Source: Berkiella sp964606325
GTDB taxonomy: Bacteria > Pseudomonadota > Gammaproteobacteria > Berkiellales > Berkiellaceae
Length of the DNA: 64,000 bases
Assembly (NCBI GenBank): GCA_964606325.1
Contig: CAZSGE010000010.1
Location: forward strand, 1 to 64,000
Reading direction: 5' to 3'
The notes beneath the pieces were generated by a model. It saw nothing but the letters and a program-made list of their open reading frames with translations. It searched no databases and had not been told where the DNA came from. This document shows, one piece after another, positions 18,739-28,000 of this stretch (positions are counted from its first letter, which is position 1; every line of letters begins with the position of its first letter). Made by a program: the position numbers and the translations under genes.

Positions 18739-20232
18739 TTGAATATCTTCTCATTTTCAAAAAAAGCTATCCTTAGCTATGTCATATTTATCTGCATCAT
18801 TCAGTTAACTTTTTTAGGCGTGCTCTATTTTTATTGGAATATATTTTCACTCCTTTTACTTCTCTTAAGCTCTTTATTAATTATCACGCTACTCTCTTTC
18901 GGTGCCGTGTTACTTTTTAATAAACTGACACTTCAATTTTCAGAACAAAGCCAATACGATCCCATCACTCAGTTGCCCAATCGCCCTTATTTTTTTAATT
19001 ACCTTAATCGGGTCTTAGAAAACAATGAGTCTAAAGCATTTGGAGTGATGACCATTGGTATAGATAGATTCCCTCAAATCAATCAAGCGCTGGGTTATCA
19101 AGTTGGGGATAGATTGTTAAACCATGTGGCGCAAAGATTAAAATCTCAACTTAGCGAAGCACAGATAATTGCCCGCCTTGCGAGTAATGTTTTTATCGTC
19201 CTAATACCAGGATTAAATCAAAAAAATTATAGCGAAGTGGTTGATAAAGTAATGGAAGTATTTTCAACCCCCTTCAGTGTCTATACCGTACAAATTGATT
19301 TGGATGTTTTAGTAGGCATGAGCTTCTATCCAATCGATGGTACTCAAGCGGCCCCGCTCATCCAAAAGGCTGATTTGGCTTTATATGCGGCAAGATTCTC
19401 TGTTGAGCGATGTGAATTTTATCAAGAAAACAAAGATCCTCATCATCACAATAAAATTTCGCTAATGAGCGAACTGCGTGAGGGTTTAGGGCAAAATGAA
19501 TTTCAGGTATTTTATCAACCAAAAGTTAACCTAACTTCTAACAAAGTAACCCAGGTAGAAACGTTAATTCGCTGGTTTCATCCAACCAGAGGCGAAATGA
19601 CACCGGATCAATTTATCCCATTAGCTGAAGAAACGGGCCATCTTAAGAAATTAACGCTATGGTTGCTTGAAAAAAGTATTGTTCAAGCAAGCGCCTGGCA
19701 AACACAATCCAACTCGCTTGGGGTGTCGATTAATTTATCGGTTAAAGATTTACTCAATAAACAATTGCCTGAATATATCTCAGGCCTCATCAAAGACCAT
19801 CACTTGAATCCTGAACTACTGACACTTGAGATCACGGAAAGCGCTTTTATGAGAGAACCTGAAAGTGCCATTTTGGCAACCAAAAAACTTATACAATTAG
19901 GCGTTAATTTATCCATAGATGATTATGGCACCGGCTACTCTTCTTTGAACTATTTAAAAAAATTACCTGTCAATGAAATAAAGTTAGATAAATCTTTCAC
20001 CCAAGATATCCTGCAACATGAGCGTGTTGCCCACATTGTGCAATCAACCATCCGCTTAGGGCACAGTCTAGGCATGCAAGTCGTTGCCGAAGGCGTCAAC
20101 GATGAGGACACCCTTAATATGTTGAAGCAATTTGGTTGCGATATGGGGCAAGGATTTTACTTTAGCCAGCCACTGCCCTTAGATGACTTCTCAAAATGGT
20201 TAACCACATCAAGCTTTGGTATTCATTCTTAA
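18739..20232 (+). CDS. Membrane GGDEF/EAL protein with degenerate GGDEF, likely c-di-GMP phosphodiesterase
   Basis: 497 residues. Two N-terminal membrane helices (about 10-32 and 37-60). GGDEF domain 70-225: the motif position reads ASNVF (148-152), so cyclase activity should be lost. The EAL domain from about 240 keeps its catalytic set: E274 (in ETLIRW, variant of EAL), INLS, LEITES, IDDYGTGYSSLNYL, KLDKSF and VAEGV. It should hydrolyse c-di-GMP, with the GGDEF part regulatory. It starts with TTG behind GAGGAG. It stands alone after fumC. Known relatives tune motility, biofilm and host-phase switching; this role is not shown here. Confidence 0.92.
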   Translation: MNIFSFSKKAILSYVIFICIIQLTFLGVLYFYWNIFSLLLLLLSSLLIITLLSFGAVLLFNKLTLQFSEQSQYDPITQLPNRPYFFNYLNRVLENNESKAFGVMTIGIDRFPQINQALGYQVGDRLLNHVAQRLKSQLSEAQIIARLASNVFIVLIPGLNQKNYSEVVDKVMEVFSTPFSVYTVQIDLDVLVGMSFYPIDGTQAAPLIQKADLALYAARFSVERCEFYQENKDPHHHNKISLMSELREGLGQNEFQVFYQPKVNLTSNKVTQVETLIRWFHPTRGEMTPDQFIPLAEETGHLKKLTLWLLEKSIVQASAWQTQSNSLGVSINLSVKDLLNKQLPEYISGLIKDHHLNPELLTLEITESAFMREPESAILATKKLIQLGVNLSIDDYGTGYSSLNYLKKLPVNEIKLDKSFTQDILQHERVAHIVQSTIRLGHSLGMQVVAEGVNDEDTLNMLKQFGCDMGQGFYFSQPLPLDDFSKWLTTSSFGIHS

Positions 20233-20246
20233 CAGCATTCTTAACA

Positions 20247-20333
20247 GGACATCCATCTTATAGTTTATTATAAAACTCACTTTCAGATGAGTGTCCTAAC
20301 ACTAACCACAACACCACTTTACTATGGGTGTCC
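20247..20333. repeat. Paired inverted copies of the GGACATCCAT repeat (BIME-like)
   Basis: GGACATCCATC at 20247-20257 and GATGAGTGTCC at 20286-20296 can pair as a stem. A further copy, ATGGGTGTCC, sits at 20324-20333 just beyond the stop of the P1 peptidase gene. It lies between convergent genes, a typical REP position, over 10 kb from the RAYT. Confidence 0.7.
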
Positions 20334-20339
20334 CAACAC

Positions 20340-21362
20340 TCACTCATAATTCACGGCATTCCACACAGCTTGTTTTGCCAACTCGCCTGCTTTTAAGCCT
20401 AGGTAAAAACGTTTGGCATTTAAGTCCGCTTCAATCTGCTCACCTGGTGCATAGATATCACTCACTTCACTGCCTGTACTCACCGTATAAAGCACATCCC
20501 CATCTAGTATGGTGGCATAGGGATAAATCACATGCGATAGCGCATGATGTACCTGACGGCCGATTTGCTGTAGATGCCGTGGGCTAAGCTTTTCATTAAT
20601 CACCACCAACGTTAAGGTTGTGTTGCCAGCGCCTGCTGGGTTAAAAGCTTTTTTAGGTTCTTGTAACAGTGTATGGCTTTTTTCAAGTAGTTCTTTTTTT
20701 GAAAGCGTTGAGCCATGCACCACTTCGCCTTTATCATTTAAAATAACACCCACGGCATTCACCACCGTGAACACAGCAATTTTAGTTTTACCAATTTGTC
20801 CAAACGCAGCGCCTTGCCCTGCGCTTGTAAAGCTATCACCAAAAAGTTTGCCATTGGTGGCAGAAACACCTGCCCCATGGCGACCTTGCGGGAATACGCC
20901 GCTCTTTAATTTTGCAAAAGCTTCTTGCCCTAATGCTTTATCAGGGTAATGTCTATTTGAACGTGGCGTAAAATCAAAAATCACCGCGCCTGAAATCAGC
21001 GGCATTTTGGAAAAATGGGTTTTATTTTCTTTGGCGTATAAACTCGATACGGCACCTGCAATCGCTTCCATGCCTAAAATACCACCCCCAGCAAAGGCAA
21101 CACCATCTAAATAGGCTTCACCTTGATGCATTTTTTCTTGGGTGAAAAATGTGCCAACTGAACCACCGCGAATATCGACTGCCGCCTGTGCCCCATTTGG
21201 GAAATAAAATAACGTGATCCCTGTAGGCCCTTTGGGGTTTTCTGCTACACCGACTTGCACATCAGGAAAATCAAAATGAAGAGTTTTATCTTGCGATGGA
21301 TTGTTTTTTGCGAAAGAAAGTGTGGAAAAAAGACATAAAATTAAAAGTGTTACTGCTTTCAT
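20340..21362 (-). CDS. Secreted P1-family (S58, DmpA-like) aminopeptidase
   Basis: 340 residues from the ATG at 21362, chosen because GAGG lies just upstream and a signal peptide follows (MKAVTLLILCLFSTLSFA). A longer in-frame start at 21443 would be translated through a REP element and is rejected. S58 enzymes are N-terminal-nucleophile hydrolases that self-cleave. The expected site is visible as AGAGNTTLTLVV (Thr 248), with the earlier RHGAGVSATNGKL, VNAVGVILN and DGDVLYTVSTG blocks also typical. Likely a periplasmic peptidase releasing N-terminal or beta-amino acids. Substrate not predictable. The neighbouring ampG is in the same direction. Confidence 0.88.
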   Translation of the reverse strand: MKAVTLLILCLFSTLSFAKNNPSQDKTLHFDFPDVQVGVAENPKGPTGITLFYFPNGAQAAVDIRGGSVGTFFTQEKMHQGEAYLDGVAFAGGGILGMEAIAGAVSSLYAKENKTHFSKMPLISGAVIFDFTPRSNRHYPDKALGQEAFAKLKSGVFPQGRHGAGVSATNGKLFGDSFTSAGQGAAFGQIGKTKIAVFTVVNAVGVILNDKGEVVHGSTLSKKELLEKSHTLLQEPKKAFNPAGAGNTTLTLVVINEKLSPRHLQQIGRQVHHALSHVIYPYATILDGDVLYTVSTGSEVSDIYAPGEQIEADLNAKRFYLGLKAGELAKQAVWNAVNYE

Positions 21363-21370
21363 TATTACCT

Positions 21371-21448
21371 CATGGTGGACACGTCTTTCAACGTTGCCCC
21401 CGATAATTTTAAGATGGTGGACACGCCTGTTGGCTTTGTCCACCCTAC
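21371..21448. repeat. REP element with GTAG head (plus a half copy)
   Basis: Read on the minus strand, 21448-21414 starts GTAGGGTGGACAAAGCC and ends GCGTGTCCACCAT: a palindrome headed by GTAG, the classical REP layout. A half copy (CATGGTGGACACG) sits at 21371-21383. A related element is at 46451-46483. Confidence 0.8.
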
Positions 21449-21481
21449 ATTTTTTATTTCTCTCTCAGACGGGTAAGCGCT

Positions 21482-22771
21482 TTAAGCGCTAGCCTTAGCC
21501 TCTTCAATGGCTGATTGAAGCGTTTCTTCCTTGTTTGCTTCGTATTGGTTAATTGTCGGGCGTAATTGTATAAGTAAAATTAATCCTGGGATAGCAAACA
21601 CGATGGTCCATAAGAAAAATTCTTCCCAACCCACAGCTTTCACCATATACCCTGCTGCTGGCCCAACAAAAACACGCCCCACAGCAGCAAGCGCACTAAT
21701 GAGCGCAAACTGTGTTGCGGTAAATCGCGGGTTACATAAACTCATCACTAAGGCCATAAATGCAGCAGTGCCTAAACCACCACCAAAATTTTCTAAGCAG
21801 ACAGTTAATACCAGCATGCCGGTATTTGGGCCCATCATGGCCAGTATATAGAACAAGAAATTAGTAAGCGCTTGGATAATCCCAAAAATAAGTAAGGAGC
21901 GAAAAAGGCCTAATCTAACCATGAGCACGCCGCCCACAAACACACCAAATAACGTGGAGATTAAGCCACCGGTTTTGTTGATGTAGCCGACTTCTTTTAA
22001 AGTAAAGCCAACACCTTTCAGTAAAAAAGCGGTGGTTAATGTACTTGCAAAAGCATCGCCTAATTTATATAGCACGACAAAAGCTAATAGCATGATTGCC
22101 GACTTGCGGCTTAAAAATTCTTTAAAGGGTTCAATGCAAGCTTTAAGGAAGGAAGGCGTGACATCACGGTGCGCCAACGGCTCTTTAGCCCAAAGTGTAG
22201 CGAAAACGCCAATCCCCATTAATGCTGCCATTAAAAAGTAGGTAAAAGAAAAACCTGCGTAATCGGCAATGATAAGCGTTAACCCACCACTCACTAGCAT
22301 GGCAATGCGATAGCCACTCACAGCCATGGCTGTGCCCATTCCCCTTTCTTCGGGTTTAAGCAATTCGGTACGATAAGCATCAATCGCAATGTCTTGAGTA
22401 GCAGACAAAAAAGCTAAGCACAGTGCTAAAAAGGCTAGTTGATACGGCGTGCTGGTAGGATTTAACAGCGCCATTCCACAGAGAACCCCGATTAAACCTA
22501 TTTGAGTGGTGATCATCCAACCGCGTCTTAAGCCCAGAAATGGCAGACGGTACTTATCCATCATGGGTGCCCAAATAAATTTATACACATAGGGTTGCCC
22601 AACCAGGGCTAAAAATCCTATGGTAACAACATCAACGTTATCCATGGCGTACCATGCTTGCAGTGCGGTACCACTTAAACCCAACGGAAGACCTGACACA
22701 AAACCAAGTAAAAGGATTAACATCATGCGTTTTTGCATTAACAAACTTAGCCAGGTGGGTTTTTTATTCAT
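21482..22771 (-). CDS. ampG: AmpG-like MFS muropeptide permease
   Basis: 429 residues with about twelve membrane helices. AmpG imports anhydro-muropeptides for cell-wall recycling. Family blocks: GFVSGLPLGLSGTALQAWY, then FLALVGQPYVYKFIWAPMMD with the MFS loop DKYRLPFLGLRRGWM, and TQDIAIDAYRTELLKPEERG. The start codon abuts that of the divergent PAP2 gene with no intergenic bases, so its promoter must lie inside the neighbour's coding region. An Arg/Asp-rich loop and the length agree with AmpG. Other acetyl-CoA/peptide MFS carriers are less likely. Confidence 0.9.
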   Translation of the reverse strand: MNKKPTWLSLLMQKRMMLILLLGFVSGLPLGLSGTALQAWYAMDNVDVVTIGFLALVGQPYVYKFIWAPMMDKYRLPFLGLRRGWMITTQIGLIGVLCGMALLNPTSTPYQLAFLALCLAFLSATQDIAIDAYRTELLKPEERGMGTAMAVSGYRIAMLVSGGLTLIIADYAGFSFTYFLMAALMGIGVFATLWAKEPLAHRDVTPSFLKACIEPFKEFLSRKSAIMLLAFVVLYKLGDAFASTLTTAFLLKGVGFTLKEVGYINKTGGLISTLFGVFVGGVLMVRLGLFRSLLIFGIIQALTNFLFYILAMMGPNTGMLVLTVCLENFGGGLGTAAFMALVMSLCNPRFTATQFALISALAAVGRVFVGPAAGYMVKAVGWEEFFLWTIVFAIPGLILLIQLRPTINQYEANKEETLQSAIEEAKASA

Positions 22772-23581
22772 ATGTTGAATAACTTACTTAGGTTGAATAA
22801 ATTAACAAGCTTAATGCTTATTCTACTCACACAACCCATGATCTCCAAAGCTGATAACGCGAATTATCGTTTTACAGAGCAAGTTGTTTGTGACTTTCGT
22901 CACTTTTATAGCATGAGCTCCCTTTCCCAACGAGCAATAGGTTATGGTGTGGGTACAATAGAAGCCAATACCGATATGGATCCGCAATTTCGCCTTTATT
23001 GGCAACAAAAGATCCGCAATGATTTTAGCGATAAAATCTCAACGATAATTAACGACTATAGCAAGATAGCAACCTACCCAATTTCAGTTCCTGCTTATAT
23101 GGCCACGCTTTGGTTAAGTAATAAAGCATTTTCATTAGAACCTAATAGCCAGTTGGGATGGTGGGCAAATCATTCTTTGCGAACCGTTATTGTGGGTGTC
23201 CCAGAACAAGCGCTATTCACACACTTGCTAGGCAGTGGTCGACCACCGTCCGGACAGCATGCATGGCATTTGTTTGATCAGCATCGTGCAGTCAGTGGCC
23301 ACGCTTTCTTTGGCGCCATCCCCTTAATAAATGCGGCCAAACAAATTGAAGCTCCTTGGTTAAAAACATCCATATATGTACTATCAACGTTACCAGGACT
23401 TGCCAGAATTAACAGCGATAAACATTATCTATCACAAGTCTGGTTAGGTTGGTGGCTTGCCTATAGCACAACCCAAGCAGTTTGGCATGCAGATAAAGTT
23501 AGCAAAAAACCACAGAACGTATCATTACAAATGCTTCCACTCGAAAATGGAATTTATTTAGGATTGGCTAAAAAACTTTGA
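22772..23581 (+). CDS. PAP2-superfamily phosphatase, exported
   Basis: 269 residues. N-terminal signal or anchor (LTSLMLILLTQPMISKA). Phosphatase motifs in order: GSGRPP (motif 1), RAVSGHAF (motif 2, catalytic His) and ARINSDKHYLSQVWLGW (motif 3), where the residue usually Asp four after the His is Gln, a variant I know from related envelope PAP2 proteins. It may dephosphorylate undecaprenyl-PP or lipid phosphates. Its ATG directly follows the start of divergent ampG. An alternative Met at 22814 would open some leader space. There is little gap before mip. Confidence 0.82.
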   Translation: MLNNLLRLNKLTSLMLILLTQPMISKADNANYRFTEQVVCDFRHFYSMSSLSQRAIGYGVGTIEANTDMDPQFRLYWQQKIRNDFSDKISTIINDYSKIATYPISVPAYMATLWLSNKAFSLEPNSQLGWWANHSLRTVIVGVPEQALFTHLLGSGRPPSGQHAWHLFDQHRAVSGHAFFGAIPLINAAKQIEAPWLKTSIYVLSTLPGLARINSDKHYLSQVWLGWWLAYSTTQAVWHADKVSKKPQNVSLQMLPLENGIYLGLAKKL

Positions 23582-23624
23582 TATATTACATTATCTTAAC
23601 CAAGTTGATTAAAAGGATAGATCA

Positions 23625-24401
23625 ATGAAACGTGCACTGCTCAGTCTAGCTACCGCGAGTATGTTTTTATTAGCTCATAACACCTGGGCTGATGCGAACA
23701 AAGGTGGCCAACTCAAAGATAAAAAAGATAAAATCAGTTACAGCATCGGTGTTGATGTTGGCAAAAGCATCATGAAGCAAAAAATTGAAATCAATGCAGA
23801 ACCCTTCATGGCTGGTTTCAAAGATGGTCAAGCTGATAAAACCACGCTAATGACCGAAGAAGAAATTCGTCAAACCTTAATGGCACTACAAACAGAAATG
23901 TTAGAAAAGCAAAAATCTGATATGAAAGAAACCGCTACGAAGAATCTTTCCGCTGGTGAAAAATTCCTTGATGAGAACAAAAAGAAAAAGGATATTGTGA
24001 CACTCCCAAGTGGTCTTCAATATCGCATCGTTAAAGATGGTAAAGGTGATTCACCAAAAGCCACTGACGTTGTAACAACCCACTATCGTGGAAAATTAAT
24101 TGACGGTACTGAATTTGATAACTCCTACAACCGTGGCGAGCCTGTTAAATTTGCTGTTAATGGCGTTATTCCTGGTTGGACAGAAGCGCTTCAATTGATG
24201 AAGCCAGGTGCAAAATGGGAATTGTACATTCCTTCTAAACTTGCTTACGGCGAAAACGGTGTTGGCCAAATCATTGGACCAAATTCAGCTTTAGTGTTTG
24301 AAGTTGAATTGCTCACCGTAGAAAAAGGTGACAAAGCTGCTGATAAACAAGAGAAAGCAGATAAGCAAAGCAAAGCAGCGACAACCCATAAAAAAGGTTA
24401 A
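23625..24401 (+). CDS. mip: Mip/FkpA-type FKBP peptidyl-prolyl isomerase
   Basis: 258 residues. Signal peptide (MKRALLSLATASMFLLAHNTWA). An N-terminal dimerisation and long-helix domain (about 30-130, SYSIGVDVGKSIMKQ) and a C-terminal FKBP fold (VVTTHYRGKLIDGTEFDNSY, VIPGWTEALQLMKPGAKWEL, PSKLAYGENG) follow. It matches Legionella Mip with an added lysine-rich tail of about 25 residues (EKADKQSKAATTHKKG). It folds exported proteins; in Legionella and Coxiella it promotes host-cell infection. AAGGA ribosome site. A strong terminator follows. Confidence 0.95.
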   Translation: MKRALLSLATASMFLLAHNTWADANKGGQLKDKKDKISYSIGVDVGKSIMKQKIEINAEPFMAGFKDGQADKTTLMTEEEIRQTLMALQTEMLEKQKSDMKETATKNLSAGEKFLDENKKKKDIVTLPSGLQYRIVKDGKGDSPKATDVVTTHYRGKLIDGTEFDNSYNRGEPVKFAVNGVIPGWTEALQLMKPGAKWELYIPSKLAYGENGVGQIIGPNSALVFEVELLTVEKGDKAADKQEKADKQSKAATTHKKG

Positions 24402-24414
24402 TTGCGCTTTCTTT

Positions 24415-24444
24415 AAAAAAGCCTCCGAAAGGAGGCTTTTTTTT
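24415..24444. terminator. Rho-independent terminator between mip and the convergent gene
   Basis: GCCTCC-GAAA-GGAGGC stem-loop with an A-run before and nine T after, symmetrical and usable from both strands. The T-run contains the stop codon of the minus-strand gene. Confidence 0.93.
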
Positions 24445-25579
24445 ATCCAAATTTCAGTTTCTCTACTTCAGATTCTAATCCTTGCATTTGCGGATCTGAC
24501 TCTAAAAGCAAATCTTGTAAGGAATGACTCTTTGAAATGCGTTTCATCTGCGATGATGAAACAAAAACAGGCAGTGGTTTTAGACATTCTACTTCGGGCG
24601 ACTTTTCTGTTTGATGGTTTTCTACTGCAGCAATACCAATGGTTAACAACTTTTTGAATTCAGGGAACATGGTTTCAATTCTAAACGTAGGCGTTCCCTT
24701 GTCGTCTTTCTTATGTGGAAAGGTTTGCTGTGCGTTATCATCGTCATTTTCCAAAGGCAAGGGAGGCAGCGATAAATTGGCAAATCCACGATATTGTCTA
24801 GCAATTGAAGCAAATTTATAGCGTTCAAAAAAGACGCTTAACTCTTCAAAATCAGCATCTGTGAATAAAGGATGTTTGTACGCCACCATAGCGCCATTAC
24901 CTATCCACTGAGTGCACAGATTGATATTTTTCAATACCATCTTCGCAAAGATGCGATCTGATGCAAACAATTCATGCAACCTTGTTACAAAAGCCCTGTA
25001 TTTTTCAACTTTAAAGTTTTGAGCACTAACATGTTTTACAATACTTTTTAATACTTCATCTACCCAACCCTTTTTAGAATTATCTTCCTGGATGTTCAAT
25101 AGTGAATCTAGAACATCATTTGAATAGATAGGTTGTGCACGCAAAAATTTGCCAACATGATAGGGTTCAAGGTGCACTAAAAAATCTTTTGTAACAATAT
25201 GCTGTGCCAATTGTGCATTTAGATGCGTATACTTTAAATAAGTAGGGTATCCCAATGTTCTGCACCAATAAGAATTTTGAGCAAGTGTTAAAATAACATT
25301 TTGCCATGCTTCATCATCTTTTGATGATGCATGATCTAGCAAAACACATAACTGTTCTGAGAGTACGAGTTCAGGTTTATCTGTCGTTTCCAGATAGCCT
25401 CTCAATTTCGAAGGCGCTGCAGCACTCAAAAGTCTGTCAAAACCGGCCTTAGCTAGTTCTCGGTTTCGATGATAATAAAGATAAGAAAATGAAGCGGTAA
25501 AATCGCCAGATGCGAGGCCTTCAGTTAACAAACGATCAAATGCTTGAATGATGGTCGGATCAATTCCTTTAAGGGACAT
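24443..25579 (-). CDS. Unrecognised helical protein
   Basis: 378 residues, no family recognised. Wholly helical, no signal peptide or membrane segment. The last 20 residues contain a cluster of acidic residues (SDPQMQGLESEVEKLKFG), the sort of E-rich tail seen on many Dot/Icm substrates; that is suggestive only. AAGG ribosome site eight bases before the ATG. It ends in the terminator shared with mip. It could be a cytosolic effector or an ordinary lineage-specific protein. Confidence 0.65.
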   Translation of the reverse strand: MSLKGIDPTIIQAFDRLLTEGLASGDFTASFSYLYYHRNRELAKAGFDRLLSAAAPSKLRGYLETTDKPELVLSEQLCVLLDHASSKDDEAWQNVILTLAQNSYWCRTLGYPTYLKYTHLNAQLAQHIVTKDFLVHLEPYHVGKFLRAQPIYSNDVLDSLLNIQEDNSKKGWVDEVLKSIVKHVSAQNFKVEKYRAFVTRLHELFASDRIFAKMVLKNINLCTQWIGNGAMVAYKHPLFTDADFEELSVFFERYKFASIARQYRGFANLSLPPLPLENDDDNAQQTFPHKKDDKGTPTFRIETMFPEFKKLLTIGIAAVENHQTEKSPEVECLKPLPVFVSSSQMKRISKSHSLQDLLLESDPQMQGLESEVEKLKFG

Positions 25580-25901
25580 GTTATACCTTTTGTTAGTAAG
25601 ATGAACTGGGTGAGTTTACCTGGGGAGCTTACTTGAAATAGAGGTTTATATCAATTTAGAGCTTAGCTAAGATCAAAATTCTTATCCTATCTAATGAAAT
25701 TTTTATCGTAGCAGTCGTCTTGATGAGGCTCTATAAGAAAGTTTGTTAGTCAAAAACTCTTTGGGAGCTATTATTTGTAAATGTAATATTTTTTATGTCA
25801 TATTACATTTGACCACAAAGATATAGTCTGGTAACTTTCACCATACCTGATAACACCTGTTTAAGTTCTTCGATAACAGAAGCAATATAAGTGTGTAAAA
25901 A
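25580..25901. other. 322-bp divergent intergenic region with a 32-bp palindrome
   Basis: Shared upstream region of two divergent unknown genes. It holds a palindrome with perfect 11-bp arms, AAATGTAATAT at 25779-25789 and ATATTACATTT at 25800-25810, and a 17-base stretch at 25824-25840 that recurs (15 of 17) upstream of the gene at 27445. No gene seen. Confidence 0.55.
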
Positions 25902-27245
25902 ATGCCTAGCCCCAAAAATATGCGAAAAGCATCAGATGCTCCAGAACCAGAATGCTTAGAAATCGATTGGAATTTCATTGAGAAAAGAAATCCAGAATTG
26001 CGTTCCTTTGTTATTAACAATTTTCGAGATCTTTACTACGAACACTTAAAAACACCTCATTTATTTGATCAATTTAATGTTTTTAAAAATCCCGGTTTAT
26101 TTTACACGATAGAAGTATACCTTATTGCCTTAATAACGGATTTCACTGCACATGGATATACTCAACAAGCCGAAGCACTTCACCAGTTTTTAGCATCTGC
26201 GAAACAAACCATCGAATCAAGTAGTAGCACACAAGAACAAGGCTTAGCATTAAATAGCCTAGGAAATTCTTTGTTAAAAGGATTACATTTAGACGATGAA
26301 CAAGATAGCAAACTTGTTGCTTTTGCCACATCCATGCTGAGTCAAACACTAAAACACCCTGTATTGAGCGAGGACTATGATGTAAACATCTATTTACTCT
26401 ATGCTCAATTAAATGAACAATGCGCTAAAACAAATTTAGCAATACTTACTAATACACATTTAGCCTCAAGCGATGAGCAAGCACTATTTAAAGAACAACT
26501 AGACAGACATTATTTTGATATTTTGAGCGAATTTTTTCCCACAACAGGATATATGGTAACTCAACACCCCGTAAATCCGAATGCTGATATTAGAGAGCAA
26601 GCCGTATTGAATTTTTTTGTCAATGCTGTTGCAAGGCTATGTCAATTTGAACGTGCCTCACAGGGACAAGATATTCATAACGCGATTTATTTACTTGGGA
26701 AAATGTATGACGCGGATAAAGATAGCGCCTCAAGAAATCACTTGTATACTAAAGTCCTAAGGCAAATTCTACAAATTCCCTCAAAAGAAGCACAAGTCGA
26801 TAGCATGTTTGATGAGGTGGTAGTCAAATTTATTTTAGGTGGTGAACCTAACAGACATTTCAAAATCCCCTTTGACTTGAGCCAATATGTGCTTAGCATC
26901 ACGCAAACCCGCCAGTTTAGTCAGTCTATTCAAACAAGACTTCACCAAGCGGAATATGAACTTCGCCAGTTAAAGATAACCCATCAAAGCTTAGAAGACA
27001 GGCTCCTGCACTGCGAAGCAGAACTTGCGCAACTCAAGTTCAACCAGTTGACTCTTGAGAATGAAGAATCAACCTCACCTGAGCTCTCTCCATCAGCATC
27101 ACGGAAATTTTTGAAAAAGTTCAAACGAGAAAAAAGATCGCTCGAAGAGCCACCCGCTATGCCAAAGCTGGTATCCTTGGCAACGCGCACGTTCAGTGAT
27201 AGTGAAATTGTGAAAAAGCCTCATCGAAGGAAAATGACTTCTTAG
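25902..27245 (+). CDS. Unrecognised helical protein with C-terminal coiled coil
   Basis: 447 residues. Helical, no signal peptide or membrane segment. Residues about 340-390 form a short coiled coil (LRQLKITHQSLEDRLLHCEA), followed by a basic, serine/proline-rich tail (KKFKREKRSLEEPPAM, then KKPHRRKMTS) that could act as a nuclear or membrane targeting signal in a host cell. That is inference. The ribosome site is weak. The upstream region shares a motif with the next gene. Confidence 0.65.
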   Translation: MPSPKNMRKASDAPEPECLEIDWNFIEKRNPELRSFVINNFRDLYYEHLKTPHLFDQFNVFKNPGLFYTIEVYLIALITDFTAHGYTQQAEALHQFLASAKQTIESSSSTQEQGLALNSLGNSLLKGLHLDDEQDSKLVAFATSMLSQTLKHPVLSEDYDVNIYLLYAQLNEQCAKTNLAILTNTHLASSDEQALFKEQLDRHYFDILSEFFPTTGYMVTQHPVNPNADIREQAVLNFFVNAVARLCQFERASQGQDIHNAIYLLGKMYDADKDSASRNHLYTKVLRQILQIPSKEAQVDSMFDEVVVKFILGGEPNRHFKIPFDLSQYVLSITQTRQFSQSIQTRLHQAEYELRQLKITHQSLEDRLLHCEAELAQLKFNQLTLENEESTSPELSPSASRKFLKKFKREKRSLEEPPAMPKLVSLATRTFSDSEIVKKPHRRKMTS

Positions 27246-27444
27246 TATTGACAAAGCAATACCACAGAGCATACCGCAACTATCAAAAAGTTACTTAACC
27301 TTATGATTTTACTCATCTAATTATTGACGCCAAATACGTAGTGTGGTAACTTACAACATAATGCAATGTGCCCCATAATATTTTTTATCAAATCGTAACG
27401 GCTAACGCCAACCTTGATTAAATAACTTGAGTAAGAGAAACAGA

Positions 27445-27930
27445 ATGTATTATTTTTATGATTATAAAATTAAAGGTTTATTGGCTTTCATCAAAGCAAA
27501 AGAGCATGCTCTGGCAATTTTAGAAAAACAAAATGAAAATTATCGGCTATTAGCGCCCATGGTGACTGATGATAGCGATTTAACTCCAATTATTAAAACT
27601 ATTACTCAGTTACGCGAATTTATTGCGTTTATGAATAGTATTGAACAAGGTAAATCATTCTCTAAACCATGTATTGATTTATGGCGTGAAGAAATGAAAG
27701 GACAACCGGTTTTTTTAGATTTTTTATCTTATTTTAAATTAAAATCACTTCAAAATGAGCCAAAAATCGCAGCGGAAAACCTTTATCGAGCCACGCTCTT
27801 AAACAATTACAAGTTAAAATTGCAACAGGCACAATCAACTGAAAATAATTCGCTCAATCAGACAATCGAAACAATCGCAAGTGAGATTGAAAACGTTCAA
27901 TTTAAATTACAAAAACTTAAAGCCAACTAG
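27445..27930 (+). CDS. Unrecognised small helical protein
   Basis: 161 residues from the ATG at 27445, preferred over an upstream in-frame TTG at 27427 because GAGA lies at suitable spacing. Largely helical, rich in Lys/Gln/Glu, with a coiled-coil C-terminus (ENVQFKLQKLKAN). No family recognised. It ends 70 bp before the convergent RTX gene. Confidence 0.6.
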   Translation: MYYFYDYKIKGLLAFIKAKEHALAILEKQNENYRLLAPMVTDDSDLTPIIKTITQLREFIAFMNSIEQGKSFSKPCIDLWREEMKGQPVFLDFLSYFKLKSLQNEPKIAAENLYRATLLNNYKLKLQQAQSTENNSLNQTIETIASEIENVQFKLQKLKAN

Positions 27931-28000
27931 AGCAAGATAATCTGAATGAATAGTGACTTCAGCTGAACGCCTACATCTGGACCTAAGGATATTCGCTTTA

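Noticed and set aside
21363..21443. Upstream extension of the P1 peptidase frame
   Set aside because: Would translate the REP element; the ATG at 21362 has GAGG and a proper signal peptide.
23193..23215. GGGTGTCC-like sequence inside the PAP2 gene
   Set aside because: It encodes conserved VGVPEQ in the coding frame; not a dispersed repeat copy.
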